Source: Cetobacterium_A somerae
GTDB taxonomy: Bacteria > Fusobacteriota > Fusobacteriia > Fusobacteriales > Fusobacteriaceae
Reading direction: 5' to 3' (one strand)
Assembly (NCBI RefSeq): GCF_044784365.2
Contig: NZ_CP173070.2
DNA length: 64,000 bases
Under the pieces are notes generated by a model. That model searched no databases and was not told where the DNA came from. It worked only from the letters and a program-made list of their open reading frames with translations. Below are positions 7,670 to 16,551 of this stretch, piece by piece. Position 1 is the first letter of the stretch. Every line of letters starts with the position of its first letter. The translations under genes were made by a program, and so were the position numbers.

Positions 7670-8263
7670 TTACTTTTCTATATATATCTCTAAATATTCT
7701 CGTATTTTTTTCTTTATTCTTTGAATCGTATTATCAATTTTTTTAGGTGTTTCATTTAATATATTAGCAATTTCAACATAAGTTTGTTGTTTAATTAAAT
7801 AATAAAACACACTCTTTTCTAAATTAGTTAGATTTTCTTCTAAATATTTTTCTAATAGTTCAATTAGTTCTTTACTTAAAAGTATCTCTTCTGGAGTATG
7901 AAACATTAAAGAAGGACGTTTATAATGTATTTTTTCTTCCTTCTCACAATAACTTCCATCGTATACAGCTTCATTTAAATTTCTATATTTCTCTGTATTT
8001 GATCTTTTTATTGCAGTAATCATTTGTCTTCTTATACATAAGTTAGCAAATGTACTAAAAGAGCTTTCCTTACTTTCATCATACCCTTGAATAGCTTTGA
8101 TTAATCCAATATACCCCTCTTGTAATAAATCACTAAATTCTCCATCTTTCAAAAAAAAAGTTCTGCTATTTATATAAATAATTTTTTCATGTTGTTTAAT
8201 AATTTCTTCTATCGCTTCTTCATCACCATTTTGTGCTTGAATCAAAATATCTTTTTCAATCAT
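7670..8263 (-). CDS. SigH-like sigma-70 family factor, paralogue A
   Basis: 197 residues from the ATG at 8263, chosen over the upstream ATG at 8308 because an AAGGAT RBS precedes it and because it aligns with its neighbour (MIEKDILIQAQNGDEEA). Region 2 shows DLLQEGYIGLIKAIQGYD and FSTFANLCIRRQMITAIKRS. Region 4 shows NLEKSVFYYLIKQQTYVEIA with a recognition helix. Region 3 is missing, as in SigH/Spo0H and ECF-like sigmas. It likely directs RNA polymerase to alternative promoters. No anti-sigma gene is adjacent. It follows paralogue B by 59 bp and may be co-transcribed with it. Confidence 0.85.
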   Translation of the reverse strand: MIEKDILIQAQNGDEEAIEEIIKQHEKIIYINSRTFFLKDGEFSDLLQEGYIGLIKAIQGYDESKESSFSTFANLCIRRQMITAIKRSNTEKYRNLNEAVYDGSYCEKEEKIHYKRPSLMFHTPEEILLSKELIELLEKYLEENLTNLEKSVFYYLIKQQTYVEIANILNETPKKIDNTIQRIKKKIREYLEIYIEK

Positions 8264-8322
8264 AGCTCTTATCCTTTTGATTTTCAAAATTTGGTATTCT
8301 ATAAACAATAAAAAGTTTAATT

Positions 8323-8910
8323 TTATGTATATCTTTTTAGATATTCATATACTTTCTTCTTTATTCTTTGAATTATATTATCTATTCTTTTTGGTGTTTC
8401 ATTTAATAATTCCGCAATTTCAATATATGTTCTTTGTTTAAGCAAATAATAAAACACACTTTTTTCTAATTTACTTAAGTTATTATTTAAATATTCTTTT
8501 AATAACTCAACTAACTCTTTGCTCAAAAGTATTTCTTCTGGATTATAAAAAGAAAGAGATGGTTTTTTATAATTTATATTTTCTTCTTTTTTATAGTAAC
8601 TTTCCCCTTGCATGGCTTCATTAAGATTTCTATATTTTTCTGTATTAGACTTTTTTATAGCTATAATCATTTGTCTTTTTATACAAACGTTTGCAAAAGT
8701 ATAAAAATAAACATCCTTTTTCTCATCATAATTATTAATTGCACTAATTAGTCCTATATATCCCTCTTGCATTAAATCATTAACATCTCCATCCTTTAAA
8801 AAAAAATACTTCATATTTTGATATACAACATTTTGATATTTTTTAATAATATATTCTAATGCTTCCTCATCACCATTCTGTGCCTGAATTAATATCTCTT
8901 TTTCAATCAT
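8323..8910 (-). CDS. SigH-like sigma-70 family factor, paralogue B
   Basis: 195 residues, clearly a tandem duplicate of the gene at 7670-8263: MIEKEILIQAQNGDEEALEYIIKKY, then QEGYIGLISAINNYDEKK, then TFANVCIKRQMIIAIKKSNTEKYRNLNEA, and a region 4 ending in IDNIIQRIKKKVYEYLKRY. The two proteins look about two-thirds identical, with most differences in the region-2 specificity helix and in the linker. It has a good RBS (AGAAGGAAT) before its ATG. It probably recognises similar or overlapping promoters; divergence could split input signals. It lies between the polyphosphate kinase and its paralogue, on the same strand. Confidence 0.85.
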   Translation of the reverse strand: MIEKEILIQAQNGDEEALEYIIKKYQNVVYQNMKYFFLKDGDVNDLMQEGYIGLISAINNYDEKKDVYFYTFANVCIKRQMIIAIKKSNTEKYRNLNEAMQGESYYKKEENINYKKPSLSFYNPEEILLSKELVELLKEYLNNNLSKLEKSVFYYLLKQRTYIEIAELLNETPKRIDNIIQRIKKKVYEYLKRYT

Positions 8911-8987
8911 AGTTATATTCCTTCTAGTTTTATTTTACTTTTAATTATAATCCTATCGTATTATACCTATTCTTTTTAAAACCTTTC

Positions 8988-10973
8988 TTAAACTGAAACT
9001 TTTTCTTTTAGAGAATAACTTCCATCTTTATTTTGAATCCTTAATTTAACATTATCCTTCAAAATATCTTTTATAAATTGAATAACTTTTCTTTTATTTT
9101 TTATGTCCTCTAATGGAAATATTGTTTCTACTCTTCCATCTAAATTCCTTCTCATACAATCTGCACTTCCTAAATATAACTCTTCTTCTCCATTGTTTTC
9201 AAAATAATATATTCTATCATGTTCTAAAAATCTTCCAACTAAACTATAAACCTTTATATTTTCGCTTAATCCAGCTATTCCGGTCTTTAAACAACAAGCT
9301 CCTCTAACAATTAAAGTAACCTCAACTCCAGCTTTAGAAGCATCATAAAGCTTTTCTATTATTCCTTGATCTGTTAAACCATTCACTTTAATAACTACTT
9401 TTCCTAATCCACCTTTTGAAATATTTTCAATCTCTCTATCAATAAATCTGTATAATGTATCTCTTAAATGAGTTGGTGCAACTATTAGTTTTTTCCAATC
9501 ATCTATCTTTGAAAATCCAGTTAATTTATTAAAAAGATAACTTGCATCTATTCCCATCTCTTCATCCATAGTAAAGAATGAGTAATCTACATATAGTTTT
9601 GCTGTTGAATCATTATAATTTCCTGTTCCTAAATGTACATATCTTTTTATCCCATCCTCTTCTTTTCTAATTATCAATAAACATTTGGCATGAGTTTTTA
9701 ATCCACTTAATCCATAAATTACATGACACCCTGCTTCTTCTAGCTCTCTTGCCCATTTAACATTTCTTTCTTCATCAAATCGAGCTTTTAATTCTACTAA
9801 TACTGTCACTTGTTTTCCATTTTCAGCAGCTTTTTTTAAATATTTTATTATTGGTGAATCACCACTTACTCTATATAAAGTTTGTTTTATAGCTAAAACT
9901 TTAGGATCTTGAGCTGATATTTTTACCAAGTCAACTACATGATCAAAGCTTTCAAAAGGATGTCTAAGTAAAATATTTCTTTTTGATAAAACTTTAAATA
10001 TATTTTCACCAGCCAACTCTTTGTAATACCTTGGAATATTTTTTTCAAATTTTAACTCTTCAACTCCATCAACATCTACCATTCCCCATAAAAATGTCAA
10101 ATCTAAAGGACCTAAAACAGGATAAAAATTCTCCTCTTCAAGTTCTATTTGCTCTTTTAAAAATTCTAAACTTTTATTAGAAACCCCACGAATATATTCA
10201 ACTCTAACTGGATTACCCCATTTTCTATTTTTGACCTCTTTTTCTATTTCAACTAATAAATCCTCTGCACCACTATTTTCATCTATACCTAAATCTTCAT
10301 CCCTTGTAATTCTAAAATACCCTATATCTATTATTTCATAACCATTAAATAATCTATGAAGATTATTTTTTATTACCTCTTCTAATAAAATAAAATTATT
10401 ACCACCAGGTAGCTTAATTAATCTATTTACAACTCTTGGAATTTCAACTATAGCAAAAGATATCCCATCCTTCTCTTTTACATTTAAAATTAGATTTATA
10501 GCTCCACTATTTAAATGTGGAAATGGTCTAAAAGTATCTATTTCCATTGGGATTAGTATTGGAAAAAGGAGTTCGTTATAGTAGTTTTCTATGAATCGTA
10601 ACTCTTTTCCTTGTAACTCTTCATACGTCTTTATTGAAATTTTGGCATCTATTTTTATTTTATTTATAATTGCAGTATAAAGCTTATATTGCTTCTCAAT
10701 AACTTTTGTAACCTCTTTTTTTATTATTGTTAACTGCTCTTTTGGAAGCAAACCTGCTATATCTCTCAACTCTAAATTTGATTCATCTTGGGCTTTTAGT
10801 CCAGCAACCCTTACTTTAAAAAATTCATCAAAATTCGAACTTACAATTGCTAAAAACTTTATTTTTTCTAAAAGTGGATTATCATTTGCCTCTGCTTCAG
10901 AGAGTACTCTTTTATTAAATTCTATCCAACTTATTTCTCTATTATAGAAACTATCTTCAAAATAAATGCTCAT
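8988..10973 (-). CDS. ppk1: Polyphosphate kinase 1
   Basis: 661 residues, close to the usual PPK1 length (about 690 in E. coli). It reversibly polymerises the gamma-phosphate of ATP into inorganic polyphosphate. The N-domain begins YFEDSFYNREISWIEFNKRVL. The two phospholipase-D-like C domains carry the autophosphorylated histidine in LSGLKTHAK and the second conserved histidine in LEHDRIYYF, with GSADCMRRNLDGRVE near the end. ATP-site motifs LYRVSGDSPIIKYL and LVELKARFDEERN are intact. An AGGAGGTT RBS precedes ATG. Its neighbours (sigma factors, a cyclase) suggest stress-response or stationary-phase physiology, which is inference. Confidence 0.97.
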   Translation of the reverse strand: MSIYFEDSFYNREISWIEFNKRVLSEAEANDNPLLEKIKFLAIVSSNFDEFFKVRVAGLKAQDESNLELRDIAGLLPKEQLTIIKKEVTKVIEKQYKLYTAIINKIKIDAKISIKTYEELQGKELRFIENYYNELLFPILIPMEIDTFRPFPHLNSGAINLILNVKEKDGISFAIVEIPRVVNRLIKLPGGNNFILLEEVIKNNLHRLFNGYEIIDIGYFRITRDEDLGIDENSGAEDLLVEIEKEVKNRKWGNPVRVEYIRGVSNKSLEFLKEQIELEEENFYPVLGPLDLTFLWGMVDVDGVEELKFEKNIPRYYKELAGENIFKVLSKRNILLRHPFESFDHVVDLVKISAQDPKVLAIKQTLYRVSGDSPIIKYLKKAAENGKQVTVLVELKARFDEERNVKWARELEEAGCHVIYGLSGLKTHAKCLLIIRKEEDGIKRYVHLGTGNYNDSTAKLYVDYSFFTMDEEMGIDASYLFNKLTGFSKIDDWKKLIVAPTHLRDTLYRFIDREIENISKGGLGKVVIKVNGLTDQGIIEKLYDASKAGVEVTLIVRGACCLKTGIAGLSENIKVYSLVGRFLEHDRIYYFENNGEEELYLGSADCMRRNLDGRVETIFPLEDIKNKRKVIQFIKDILKDNVKLRIQNKDGSYSLKEKVSV

Positions 10974-11087
10974 TTTTTTGAACCTCCTATTTATAAAAAA
11001 TTTTAAAATTAAAATTTTTTCAAATTATTTTTCAATAGCTTATAAATTTAATTTTCTATTGAAATTCTGGCTTAAAAGTTATTTTTC

Positions 11088-11471
11088 CTAGCTCTTTTTT
11101 GAATAATTTCTAATTTTATCTACCATTCCTCTTGGAAGTTCTATTGATTCGCTTCTGACAGACTTAAATATATCTTCTAAAAATTTAAAAGCTATCCACG
11201 GATCTATCTTATTACCACAAGTAAATATATCAACTGCAGCATAACCATATTCAGGCCACGTATGAATAGCAAGATGAGATTCTGATATAATTACAACTCC
11301 TGATACTCCATATGGATTAAAATGATGAAATACTGTTTCTACTATTGTTGCATTAGCTATTTTTGCTGCTTCGTTCATACATTCTTTTATTAAAATTGGA
11401 TTTTTTAGTATCTCTTCGTTACAATTATAAAACTCAACTAAAACATGTCTTCCTAATGTTTCTAATTTCAA
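11088..11471 (-). CDS. speD: S-adenosylmethionine decarboxylase proenzyme (class 1b, pyruvoyl)
   Basis: 127 residues, the standard size for SpeH-type prokaryotic AdoMet decarboxylases. The proenzyme cleaves itself before the serine in SESHLAIHTWPEYGYAAVD to create the pyruvoyl group. That serine (about residue 65), the processing histidine (about 70) and the catalytic cysteine in FTCGN (about 85) are all present. It makes decarboxylated AdoMet, the aminopropyl donor for spermidine. No spermidine synthase gene is next to it. The RBS AGGAGGG-like sequence is immediately upstream. Confidence 0.96.
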   Translation of the reverse strand: MKLETLGRHVLVEFYNCNEEILKNPILIKECMNEAAKIANATIVETVFHHFNPYGVSGVVIISESHLAIHTWPEYGYAAVDIFTCGNKIDPWIAFKFLEDIFKSVRSESIELPRGMVDKIRNYSKKS

Positions 11472-11535
11472 TTTTTCCCTCCTAAAACTAATATTTTAAT
11501 AAAAATATTAACTATAGATATAAAACACCTTATAT

Positions 11536-11967
11536 CTATATTTTAGAAATACCTTGAACGTTATCAGCTACTTTAATAATTGTTTTAGATATCTCTTCCA
11601 TACTCACATCTTTTTTAAAAAACCAATAAAATTTAAATCCTGGTGCTGTTGTAATTCTAAGAACACTAATATTAAAAAATTTTAAACCAAACATTTCAGT
11701 AGTTCCTACTTGATTAAGTGGAATAGAAAAAATCTTTGAAACTAAATTATATTCAGATGTAACTTTAAGCTTTTGAATACTTATTATCCTCATATTAGTT
11801 ATTAAAAATGATTTAAATTGATTATCATAACACATAATAATTTGTTCGTTAGAATTTAAAAGAATTTTATGAAACTCTTTATCTAAAGAGTTTTGTAATA
11901 CAACTCTACTCATTCTTGTAAAAGAAAAACTAAAAATTTCCCAAAATAATTTTAAGTAGACTAGCAT
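11536..11967 (-). CDS. Uncharacterised protein, possible bacterial PH-like domain
   Basis: 143 residues, no signal peptide, with a hydrophobic/aromatic N-terminus (MLVYLKLFWEIFSFSFTRM). The middle reads like a PH-type beta-barrel: EQIIMCYDNQFKSFLITNMRIISIQKLK, then IPLNQVGTTEMFGLKFFN, then ISVLRITTAPGFKFYWFF, and a closing helix SMEEISKTIIKVADNV. Pattern only; no motif gives a function. It is 64 bp upstream of speD on the same strand, so it could be co-transcribed with it. RBS GAGGTG precedes the ATG. Confidence 0.6.
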   Translation of the reverse strand: MLVYLKLFWEIFSFSFTRMSRVVLQNSLDKEFHKILLNSNEQIIMCYDNQFKSFLITNMRIISIQKLKVTSEYNLVSKIFSIPLNQVGTTEMFGLKFFNISVLRITTAPGFKFYWFFKKDVSMEEISKTIIKVADNVQGISKI

Positions 11968-12296
11968 TTAATCACCTCATTTTTTTGTTTCTTATATAAC
12001 GTATTATATTTTTAACTTATATTTTACTACTATACACTATTTTTTTATATTTGAAATTTTTGAAAAAAATATTTCTAATTATTCTATAAAAATATCATTT
12101 TGATCTTTCGGGTAACCCGAAAGATTAAATTTAAATTATTATATGCATAGATTTACATTTTTTCATTCATATTATTTTAAATATATAATATTTTTGGTAT
12201 TTTTTTTCATTTTTAAATATATTGGAAATAAAATTTTACATAGTTGCTATTTTTTGGTACTCTTATCATAATAATTAAATACTAAGGGGGAATTCT
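11968..12296. other. Intergenic divergent promoter region with one copy of a repeated palindrome
   Basis: 329 bp between the PH-like gene (minus) and the peptide-binding lipoprotein gene (plus), extremely AT-rich except for the GC-containing palindrome at 12103-12125. Promoters for both neighbours must lie here. A TTGCTA about 50 bp before the lipoprotein ATG, with TCATAA-like DNA 17 bp later, is a weak candidate. The lipoprotein gene has the RBS AGGGGGAA. Confidence 0.5.
12103..12125. repeat. 23-bp perfect palindrome, copy 1 (intergenic)
   Basis: Arms ATCTTTCGGGT and ACCCGAAAGAT around a single A. The same palindrome with central T (the complement) occurs at 15349-15371 and 17501-17523, both inside ParB-like coding sequence. 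In DNA this AT-rich, three exact copies are not chance. Possible protein-binding site (partition or transcription) or a small mobile palindrome. Confidence 0.85.
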
Positions 12297-13808
12297 ATGA
12301 AAAAAATATTTAAATTATTACTACTAGTTACACTTTTTATTAGTTGTGGAAAAGAAAAAGAATCTACAAAACAAGTAGCAACACCTAAAGGGAATAAATT
12401 AATTTATACTCAAAGTAGTGAATCTGTAACTCTTCATCCTCACGAAGCTACAGATGTGTATTCTAGAAGAATAATTTCAAATATTTTTGATAGACTTATT
12501 GAAACAGATGAAAATTTAAAAATAGTTCCTGGATTAGCTGAAAGTTGGGAACAAGTATCACCTACTGAGTTAAAATTTAATTTAAGAAAAGGAGTTAAAT
12601 TTCAAAATGGTGATGAGTTAACTTCTGAAGATGTAAAATATACTTTAGAAAATGCTAAAAAATCATCTAAAGTTGGAACTCTTTACTCAGCTATTGATAG
12701 TATCGAAACTCCTGATAAATATACAGCTATTATTAAAACATCAGCTCCATCAGGTTCATTAATACACCACTTAACACACATAACAGCTTCTATTTTAAAT
12801 AAAAATTATTATGAAAATACAAAAGATGTAAACCACACTCCTATGGGAACTGGAGCATACTCTTTAGTTGAGTGGAAACCTGGATCATATATGACATTAA
12901 AAAGAAATGATGATTACTTTAGAGGTAAACCTGCTATTGAAATAGTTGAAGTTAGAGGAATTCCAGAGGAAAATAGTAGAGTTATTGCTATTGAAACTGG
13001 TGAGCATCATATTACTGGTGATATTGATTCTATTGGTAGAAAAATTCTTGGAGATAGAAAAGGTATTAGAGTTGAGGAGATTAGTTCTCTTGGAGTTGGA
13101 TACTTGGGGATTAATACAGAGAAAGGTGCTCTTCAAGATAAAAATGTTAGAAAAGCAATTGCAATGGGAATTAATAGAGATATTATTATCGAATCTGTTT
13201 TAAATGGTGCTGTTGAAAAAGCTAATAGTATCTTAGGTCCTGGAGTAGTGGGATATTCTAAAGAAACTACTCCATTTGAATATAATCCTGAAGAAGCTAA
13301 AAAACTTTTAGAAGACTCTGGTTACAAAGATTTAAGTCTAACTTTAGTTACAAGTAATAATGAACTTAGAAAACAGATGTCTGAAATTATACAAGCTCAG
13401 TTAAAAGAGATTGGAATCAATGTTAAAATTGAAATCTTAGAGTGGGCTGCATTTCTAAGTGCAACTGGAACAGGAAAAAGTGATCTTTTCATGCTTGGGT
13501 GGTCTAACTCATCTGGAGATGCTGACTATGGTATTGGTTCTGTTCTTCATAGTAACATGAAAGGTTCTTCTGGAAATAGAAGTTTCTTTGATAATCCTAC
13601 TTTTGATGCTCTTTTAGATAAAGGAAAAGTTGAATTAGATTCTACAAAAAGATCTGAACTTTATGCTCAAGCTCAAAATATCATGAATGAAGAAGTTCCT
13701 ATTCTACCAATCTACTTTATGCCTGCAAGTGCTGGTATTAGAGAAGAAGTTAAAGGATTTATTCAATCACCTATCAATAATCCTACTTTTTATAAGTTAT
13801 CGTTTTAA
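12297..13808 (+). CDS. Family 5 peptide/nickel-type ABC transporter substrate-binding lipoprotein
   Basis: 503 residues with a lipoprotein signal (MKKIFKLLLLVTLFISCGK; the lipobox cysteine is residue 17). It has typical SBP_bac_5 features: NKLIYTQSSESVTLHPHEATD at the mature N-terminus, ISNIFDRLIETDENLKIVPGLAESW, LKFNLRKGVKFQNGDELTSEDV and LGINTEKGALQDKNVRKAI. It should bind a peptide-like ligand at the outer face of the cytoplasmic membrane for a dipeptide/glutathione-type ABC importer. No permease or ATPase genes follow; a strong terminator closes the gene, so it is an orphan binding protein here. Ligand not predictable. Confidence 0.92.
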   Translation: MKKIFKLLLLVTLFISCGKEKESTKQVATPKGNKLIYTQSSESVTLHPHEATDVYSRRIISNIFDRLIETDENLKIVPGLAESWEQVSPTELKFNLRKGVKFQNGDELTSEDVKYTLENAKKSSKVGTLYSAIDSIETPDKYTAIIKTSAPSGSLIHHLTHITASILNKNYYENTKDVNHTPMGTGAYSLVEWKPGSYMTLKRNDDYFRGKPAIEIVEVRGIPEENSRVIAIETGEHHITGDIDSIGRKILGDRKGIRVEEISSLGVGYLGINTEKGALQDKNVRKAIAMGINRDIIIESVLNGAVEKANSILGPGVVGYSKETTPFEYNPEEAKKLLEDSGYKDLSLTLVTSNNELRKQMSEIIQAQLKEIGINVKIEILEWAAFLSATGTGKSDLFMLGWSNSSGDADYGIGSVLHSNMKGSSGNRSFFDNPTFDALLDKGKVELDSTKRSELYAQAQNIMNEEVPILPIYFMPASAGIREEVKGFIQSPINNPTFYKLSF

Positions 13809-13830
13809 TCTCTCTAAATGAAACAAAAAA

Positions 13831-13876
13831 GAGTTCACTGAAAAAGTCATTTTTTAAGTGAACTCCTTTTTCTTTT
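13831..13876 (+). terminator. Intrinsic terminator after the peptide-binding lipoprotein gene
   Basis: 9-bp stem GAGTTCACT/AGTGAACTC with a T-rich loop, followed by CTTTTTCTTTT. Confidence 0.85.
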
Positions 13877-13942
13877 ATACTATTACTCTATTATTTTTCA
13901 TAACTCTACCTTTAAAAACTAGTGAAACCTTATTTGACATCC

Positions 13943-14087
13943 TACCACTAAAGTGGTAAGCTTTACAAAATTTACTGTAAATTTGTTTACTATGAAGATA
14001 TATAACTACTTAGCTTTTAAATATAAGGTATATCTTAATGAAACTCAAGCGAATGCAATTAATCAAATTTTTGAAGGTGTATATTAA
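13943..14087 (+). pseudogene. TnpB (IS200/IS605-type) remnant with subterminal hairpin
   Basis: An ATG at 13992 opens a 31-codon frame MKIYNYLAFKYKVYLNETQANAINQIFEGVY, then a stop. This matches the N-terminus of IS605-family OrfB/TnpB nucleases (xxKAYKFRLYPNxxQxxxI). Just upstream, at 13943-13958, is a TACCACT-AA-AGTGGTA hairpin of the kind found near IS200/IS605 ends. Everything after the first 31 codons (RuvC and zinc-finger parts) is missing. Confidence 0.65.
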
Positions 14088-14130
14088 CTACTCATTGAGT
14101 GTGATTTATATATTTGACATGAGTCAGATA

Positions 14131-14664
14131 CTAAACACTTTTCCCCATTTGATATGCTTCTTGTAAAACAGGCAAAGAACGAACTATTCCAGCCTCCATA
14201 ACATTAGTCGCATAAATTCTTCCTCTAATCTCATAACGCTGAAAATGTTCTACAAACCCGTCAAGATCACCAAGTGAACGATTAATTATATCTTCTCCTA
14301 ATCCTGCAGAAATAATATAATATACCTCTTTATATCCTAAGTTCTGCCAAATCGGATAAGTTCTATCAATAAATGTTTTCATCTGTGCGCTTACTCCATA
14401 AAAATAAACTGGAGTAGCTAGCACTAATACATCCGCCTTTTTAAACTGCTCAAGAATTTCATACATATCATCTTTCAAAATACAGATTCCACCATTTTGC
14501 ATACATACATCACAAGCACGACAAAATCCAATTTTTTTCTCTACAAGTTGAATCAAATTAAGTTTATGTCCTGTGAATTCTGCACCTGCTTTAAACTGTT
14601 CGCATAACATTTGTGAATTCCCTGTTTTTCTTGGACTACTAGATATAATTAAGATATTTTTCAT
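14131..14664 (-). CDS. NADPH-dependent FMN reductase / iron-sulfur flavoprotein-like (flavodoxin fold)
   Basis: 177 residues from the ATG at 14664, preferred over one at 14769 because AAGGAGACATAT precedes it and the flavodoxin fold starts there (MKNILIISSSPRKTGNSQML, the FMN phosphate loop). CRACDVCMQNGGIC is the compact cysteine cluster seen in the iron-sulfur flavoprotein/NADPH-FMN reductase group. ATPVYFYGVSAQMKTFIDRT is the usual second flavin contact. Likely a small cytoplasmic flavin-dependent oxidoreductase; the substrate is unknown. It stands alone between a TnpB remnant and the HU gene. Confidence 0.88.
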   Translation of the reverse strand: MKNILIISSSPRKTGNSQMLCEQFKAGAEFTGHKLNLIQLVEKKIGFCRACDVCMQNGGICILKDDMYEILEQFKKADVLVLATPVYFYGVSAQMKTFIDRTYPIWQNLGYKEVYYIISAGLGEDIINRSLGDLDGFVEHFQRYEIRGRIYATNVMEAGIVRSLPVLQEAYQMGKSV

Positions 14665-14748
14665 ATATGTCTCCTTTTCTTTTAAATTATAGCTTCTCAT
14701 TATTATATTGTTTATAATTTTAATATTTAAACCATGTAAATTTATAAA

Positions 14749-14780
14749 ATAAAAAAGAAGCAATCCCATGCTTGCTTCTC
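14749..14780 (-). terminator. Intrinsic terminator of the HU gene
   Basis: Minus-strand stem GAAGCAA/TTGCTTC with an 8-nt loop, followed by TTTTTTATTTT. Confidence 0.85.
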
Positions 14781-14789
14781 TTAATTACA

Positions 14790-15068
14790 TTATTTTGCCA
14801 CTTTTTCTGCTAGTCTTTTTCCTACTCTAAATTTAACTACTCTTTTCTCTGGAACTTTTATTTCTTCTCCAGTCTTAGGATTTCTACAAATTCTTGCTGA
14901 TTGAGTTGTAGTTTCAAATTTTCCAAATCCTAATACCGATAAATTATCACCTTTTACTAAAACCTCTTCTAAAGTTGAAAAGAATCCATTTACCAATCTC
15001 TCAGCATCTTTCTTTGTTGTTACTTCCATTTTCTCTTGGTATAATTCTATAAATTCTTGCTTTGTCAT
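14790..15068 (-). CDS. hup: HU-family histone-like DNA-binding protein
   Basis: 92 residues, the standard HU length. It starts MTKQEFIELYQEKMEVTTKKDAERLVNGF and has the GFGKFET turn before the DNA-binding arms. The arm tip reads RICRNPKTGEEIKVPEKRVVKFRVGKRL, where the RNPxTGE and IxVP elements include the proline that intercalates into DNA. It bends and compacts DNA as a dimer. It is next to plasmid-derived debris, so it could be either the chromosomal HU or a plasmid HU; sequence alone does not say. Confidence 0.95.
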   Translation of the reverse strand: MTKQEFIELYQEKMEVTTKKDAERLVNGFFSTLEEVLVKGDNLSVLGFGKFETTTQSARICRNPKTGEEIKVPEKRVVKFRVGKRLAEKVAK

Positions 15069-15213
15069 AGTTATTTCTCCTTTATTAGTTAACTTCCTAT
15101 TTTTATTAAAGTATAGCTTATATCTTTCTTTTTTTCAATAACTTGTTTTTTTTATTAATTATTTTAATTTAAAGCTATATCATATCTTCCATAGCTACTT
15201 TCTCTATTAGAAA

Positions 15214-15480
15214 TTATACATACTTATCACCTAATGTAAAAAAAATGATGATAATATTCCCACTATCTCTAGTACCATGATAATTCATCGCTAACATGTA
15301 CATTTTTTTTAATTTATTATCTATAATTTTTTCGATTTCGGGTGTTCTATCTTTCGGGTTACCCGAAAGATTAACTTCAATTCCTTTTGCTACTATAACT
15401 GGTTTCTTAGCATCTACAATTTCTAATAATTCATTTCTTTTTACAACTGATTCTGTGCCAGCTTTTAGAAGTTGGTACAC
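15214..15480 (-). pseudogene. Truncated second copy of the ParB-like partition gene
   Basis: 88-codon frame whose middle is nearly identical to the ParB-like protein at 17360-18031: LLEIVDAKKPVIVAKGIEVN matches ILEIVNAEKPVIVAKEIEVN, then LSGNPKDRTPEIE is the same. Before and after this core the sequence is unrelated to the intact gene and no proper domain remains. It abuts a transposase remnant at 15474, which suggests rearrangement of an older plasmid copy. Carries palindrome copy 2. Confidence 0.75.
15349..15371. repeat. 23-bp perfect palindrome, copy 2 (inside ParB-like fragment)
   Basis: Same palindrome as 12103-12125, centre T on the plus strand. A further half-site TTTCGGGTG lies 10 bp to the left, giving three TTTCGGGT half-sites in about 40 bp. 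In frame it encodes LSGNPKD. Confidence 0.85.
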
Positions 15481-15621
15481 TAACTGGAGTGAGTTATCAT
15501 ATCTTTCTAATTTAATTGAAAATTTAAATAGCCAATTTAGAAAAGTTAGTAATTCTATATCTGCTTATCCTAGTGATGATACTCTCTTAAAGGTCTTTTA
15601 TCTTTCTGGTAAAAATATTTA
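15474..15621 (+). pseudogene. IS256-family transposase C-terminal remnant
   Basis: Reads NWSELSYLSNLIENLNSQFRKVSNSISAYPSDDTLLKVFYLSGKNI, which aligns with the C-terminal region of the complete transposase at 59678-60907 (NWSRLSTYFKY, then IEGYNRQLRKVTKNKSVFPTDDSLLKMLYLATQ). The catalytic E of TIEGYNR is replaced here (NLIENLNSQF), and all upstream catalytic residues are missing. Old, decayed element. Confidence 0.7.
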
Positions 15622-15624
15622 AAA

Positions 15625-15680
15625 TAAAAAAAGCTATCTTAGTAACAATTACCTTTAAAGTAACTAATCTAAGATAGCCT
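15625..15680 (-). terminator. Intrinsic terminator of the PD-(D/E)XK-like gene
   Basis: Minus-strand stem GCTATCTTAG/CTAAGATAGC (10 bp) with a long loop that can itself pair (TTACTTTAAAGGTAA), then TTTTTTTATTTT. Confidence 0.8.
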
Positions 15681-15731
15681 ATTTGGACATTTAAAATTTG
15701 ATAACTAAGAAGTTAATTTATACTAAATTTA

Positions 15732-16508
15732 TTAAATTGCAGAATATAGACTTTCTACATCTCTTTTTTTTATATTAATTTTTTCATATACTGTCTTTAT
15801 CTCTTCCTTTACACTATTTTTAGTAATCTTTTCTATCAACTCTTCAAAAGTTACCCAATTCAATGTAAGTTTTTTTATATTTTCTTGTATTAAGGAATCT
15901 AAATTTTCCCCTTCTTTCCAAGGAAGTTCTGATTTTATCATTTCAAGCTCTCTTAAAATTATACTTGAATCTAAACTATACTCTCCATATTTATACCCGT
16001 AAAATCTTGAATTTAATTTTTCTTCAAAACAATTTTTATATTTTTTAGGAGTAAGCAAAACTACATATATTTTATTTATTGATTCTGGATTAAAACTAAA
16101 ATACAGTGCATTATCAATAACTCTTTGAAGTTGATTTCTTATAGTGCAATACTTTACTCCTACTGAAATATCGCTATCCCACTTTGCTTCTAAAAATAAA
16201 AAGTGCTTTTCTTGATTTTTAGAATCATATTGAATGCCGGATTCAGTTCCTTCTCTCTTTTTAATACTTCCCATAGCTAAATCTAAATTAGTATTTCCTT
16301 CATGTTTTCTTTGACTATAAGGTTGTGCTTCTAAAAATAAAAAAGGATTATTGTGACTTTCCCCTGTAAGTAATTCATAAAGTTTTCCTTCTTCATTAGC
16401 ATCAGAATAAGCTCTTACAATCTTGTATACTAACAAGGCTTCATCTTTTGTTTCCAATGGTTTACTTGAGAAATTATCATCTAATTTTTTTGAACAAATT
16501 TTTTTCAT
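15732..16508 (-). CDS. Uncharacterised protein with PD-(D/E)XK nuclease-like core
   Basis: 258 residues, cytoplasmic. The centre shows a restriction-nuclease-like arrangement: NTNLDLAMGSI (possible catalytic D) and, about 35 residues later, HFLFLEAKWDSDIS with an E-x-K on a hydrophobic strand. INKIYVVLLTPKKY then reads as the next core strand. I do not recognise the family beyond this. It could be a standalone nuclease of a defence or DNA-maintenance system on the plasmid. It has its own RBS (GGAGGAAATAA) and terminator, and sits between the ParB fragment and the SNase gene. Confidence 0.6.
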   Translation of the reverse strand: MKKICSKKLDDNFSSKPLETKDEALLVYKIVRAYSDANEEGKLYELLTGESHNNPFLFLEAQPYSQRKHEGNTNLDLAMGSIKKREGTESGIQYDSKNQEKHFLFLEAKWDSDISVGVKYCTIRNQLQRVIDNALYFSFNPESINKIYVVLLTPKKYKNCFEEKLNSRFYGYKYGEYSLDSSIILRELEMIKSELPWKEGENLDSLIQENIKKLTLNWVTFEELIEKITKNSVKEEIKTVYEKINIKKRDVESLYSAI

Positions 16509-16551
16509 TTATTTCCTCCTACTATTACCTTATAATTTCCAAAATTGATAT

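Noticed and set aside
15296..15622. 108-codon plus-strand frame as a complete gene
   Set aside because: It joins antisense of the ParB-like fragment with a transposase remnant; only the last ~48 codons are meaningful.
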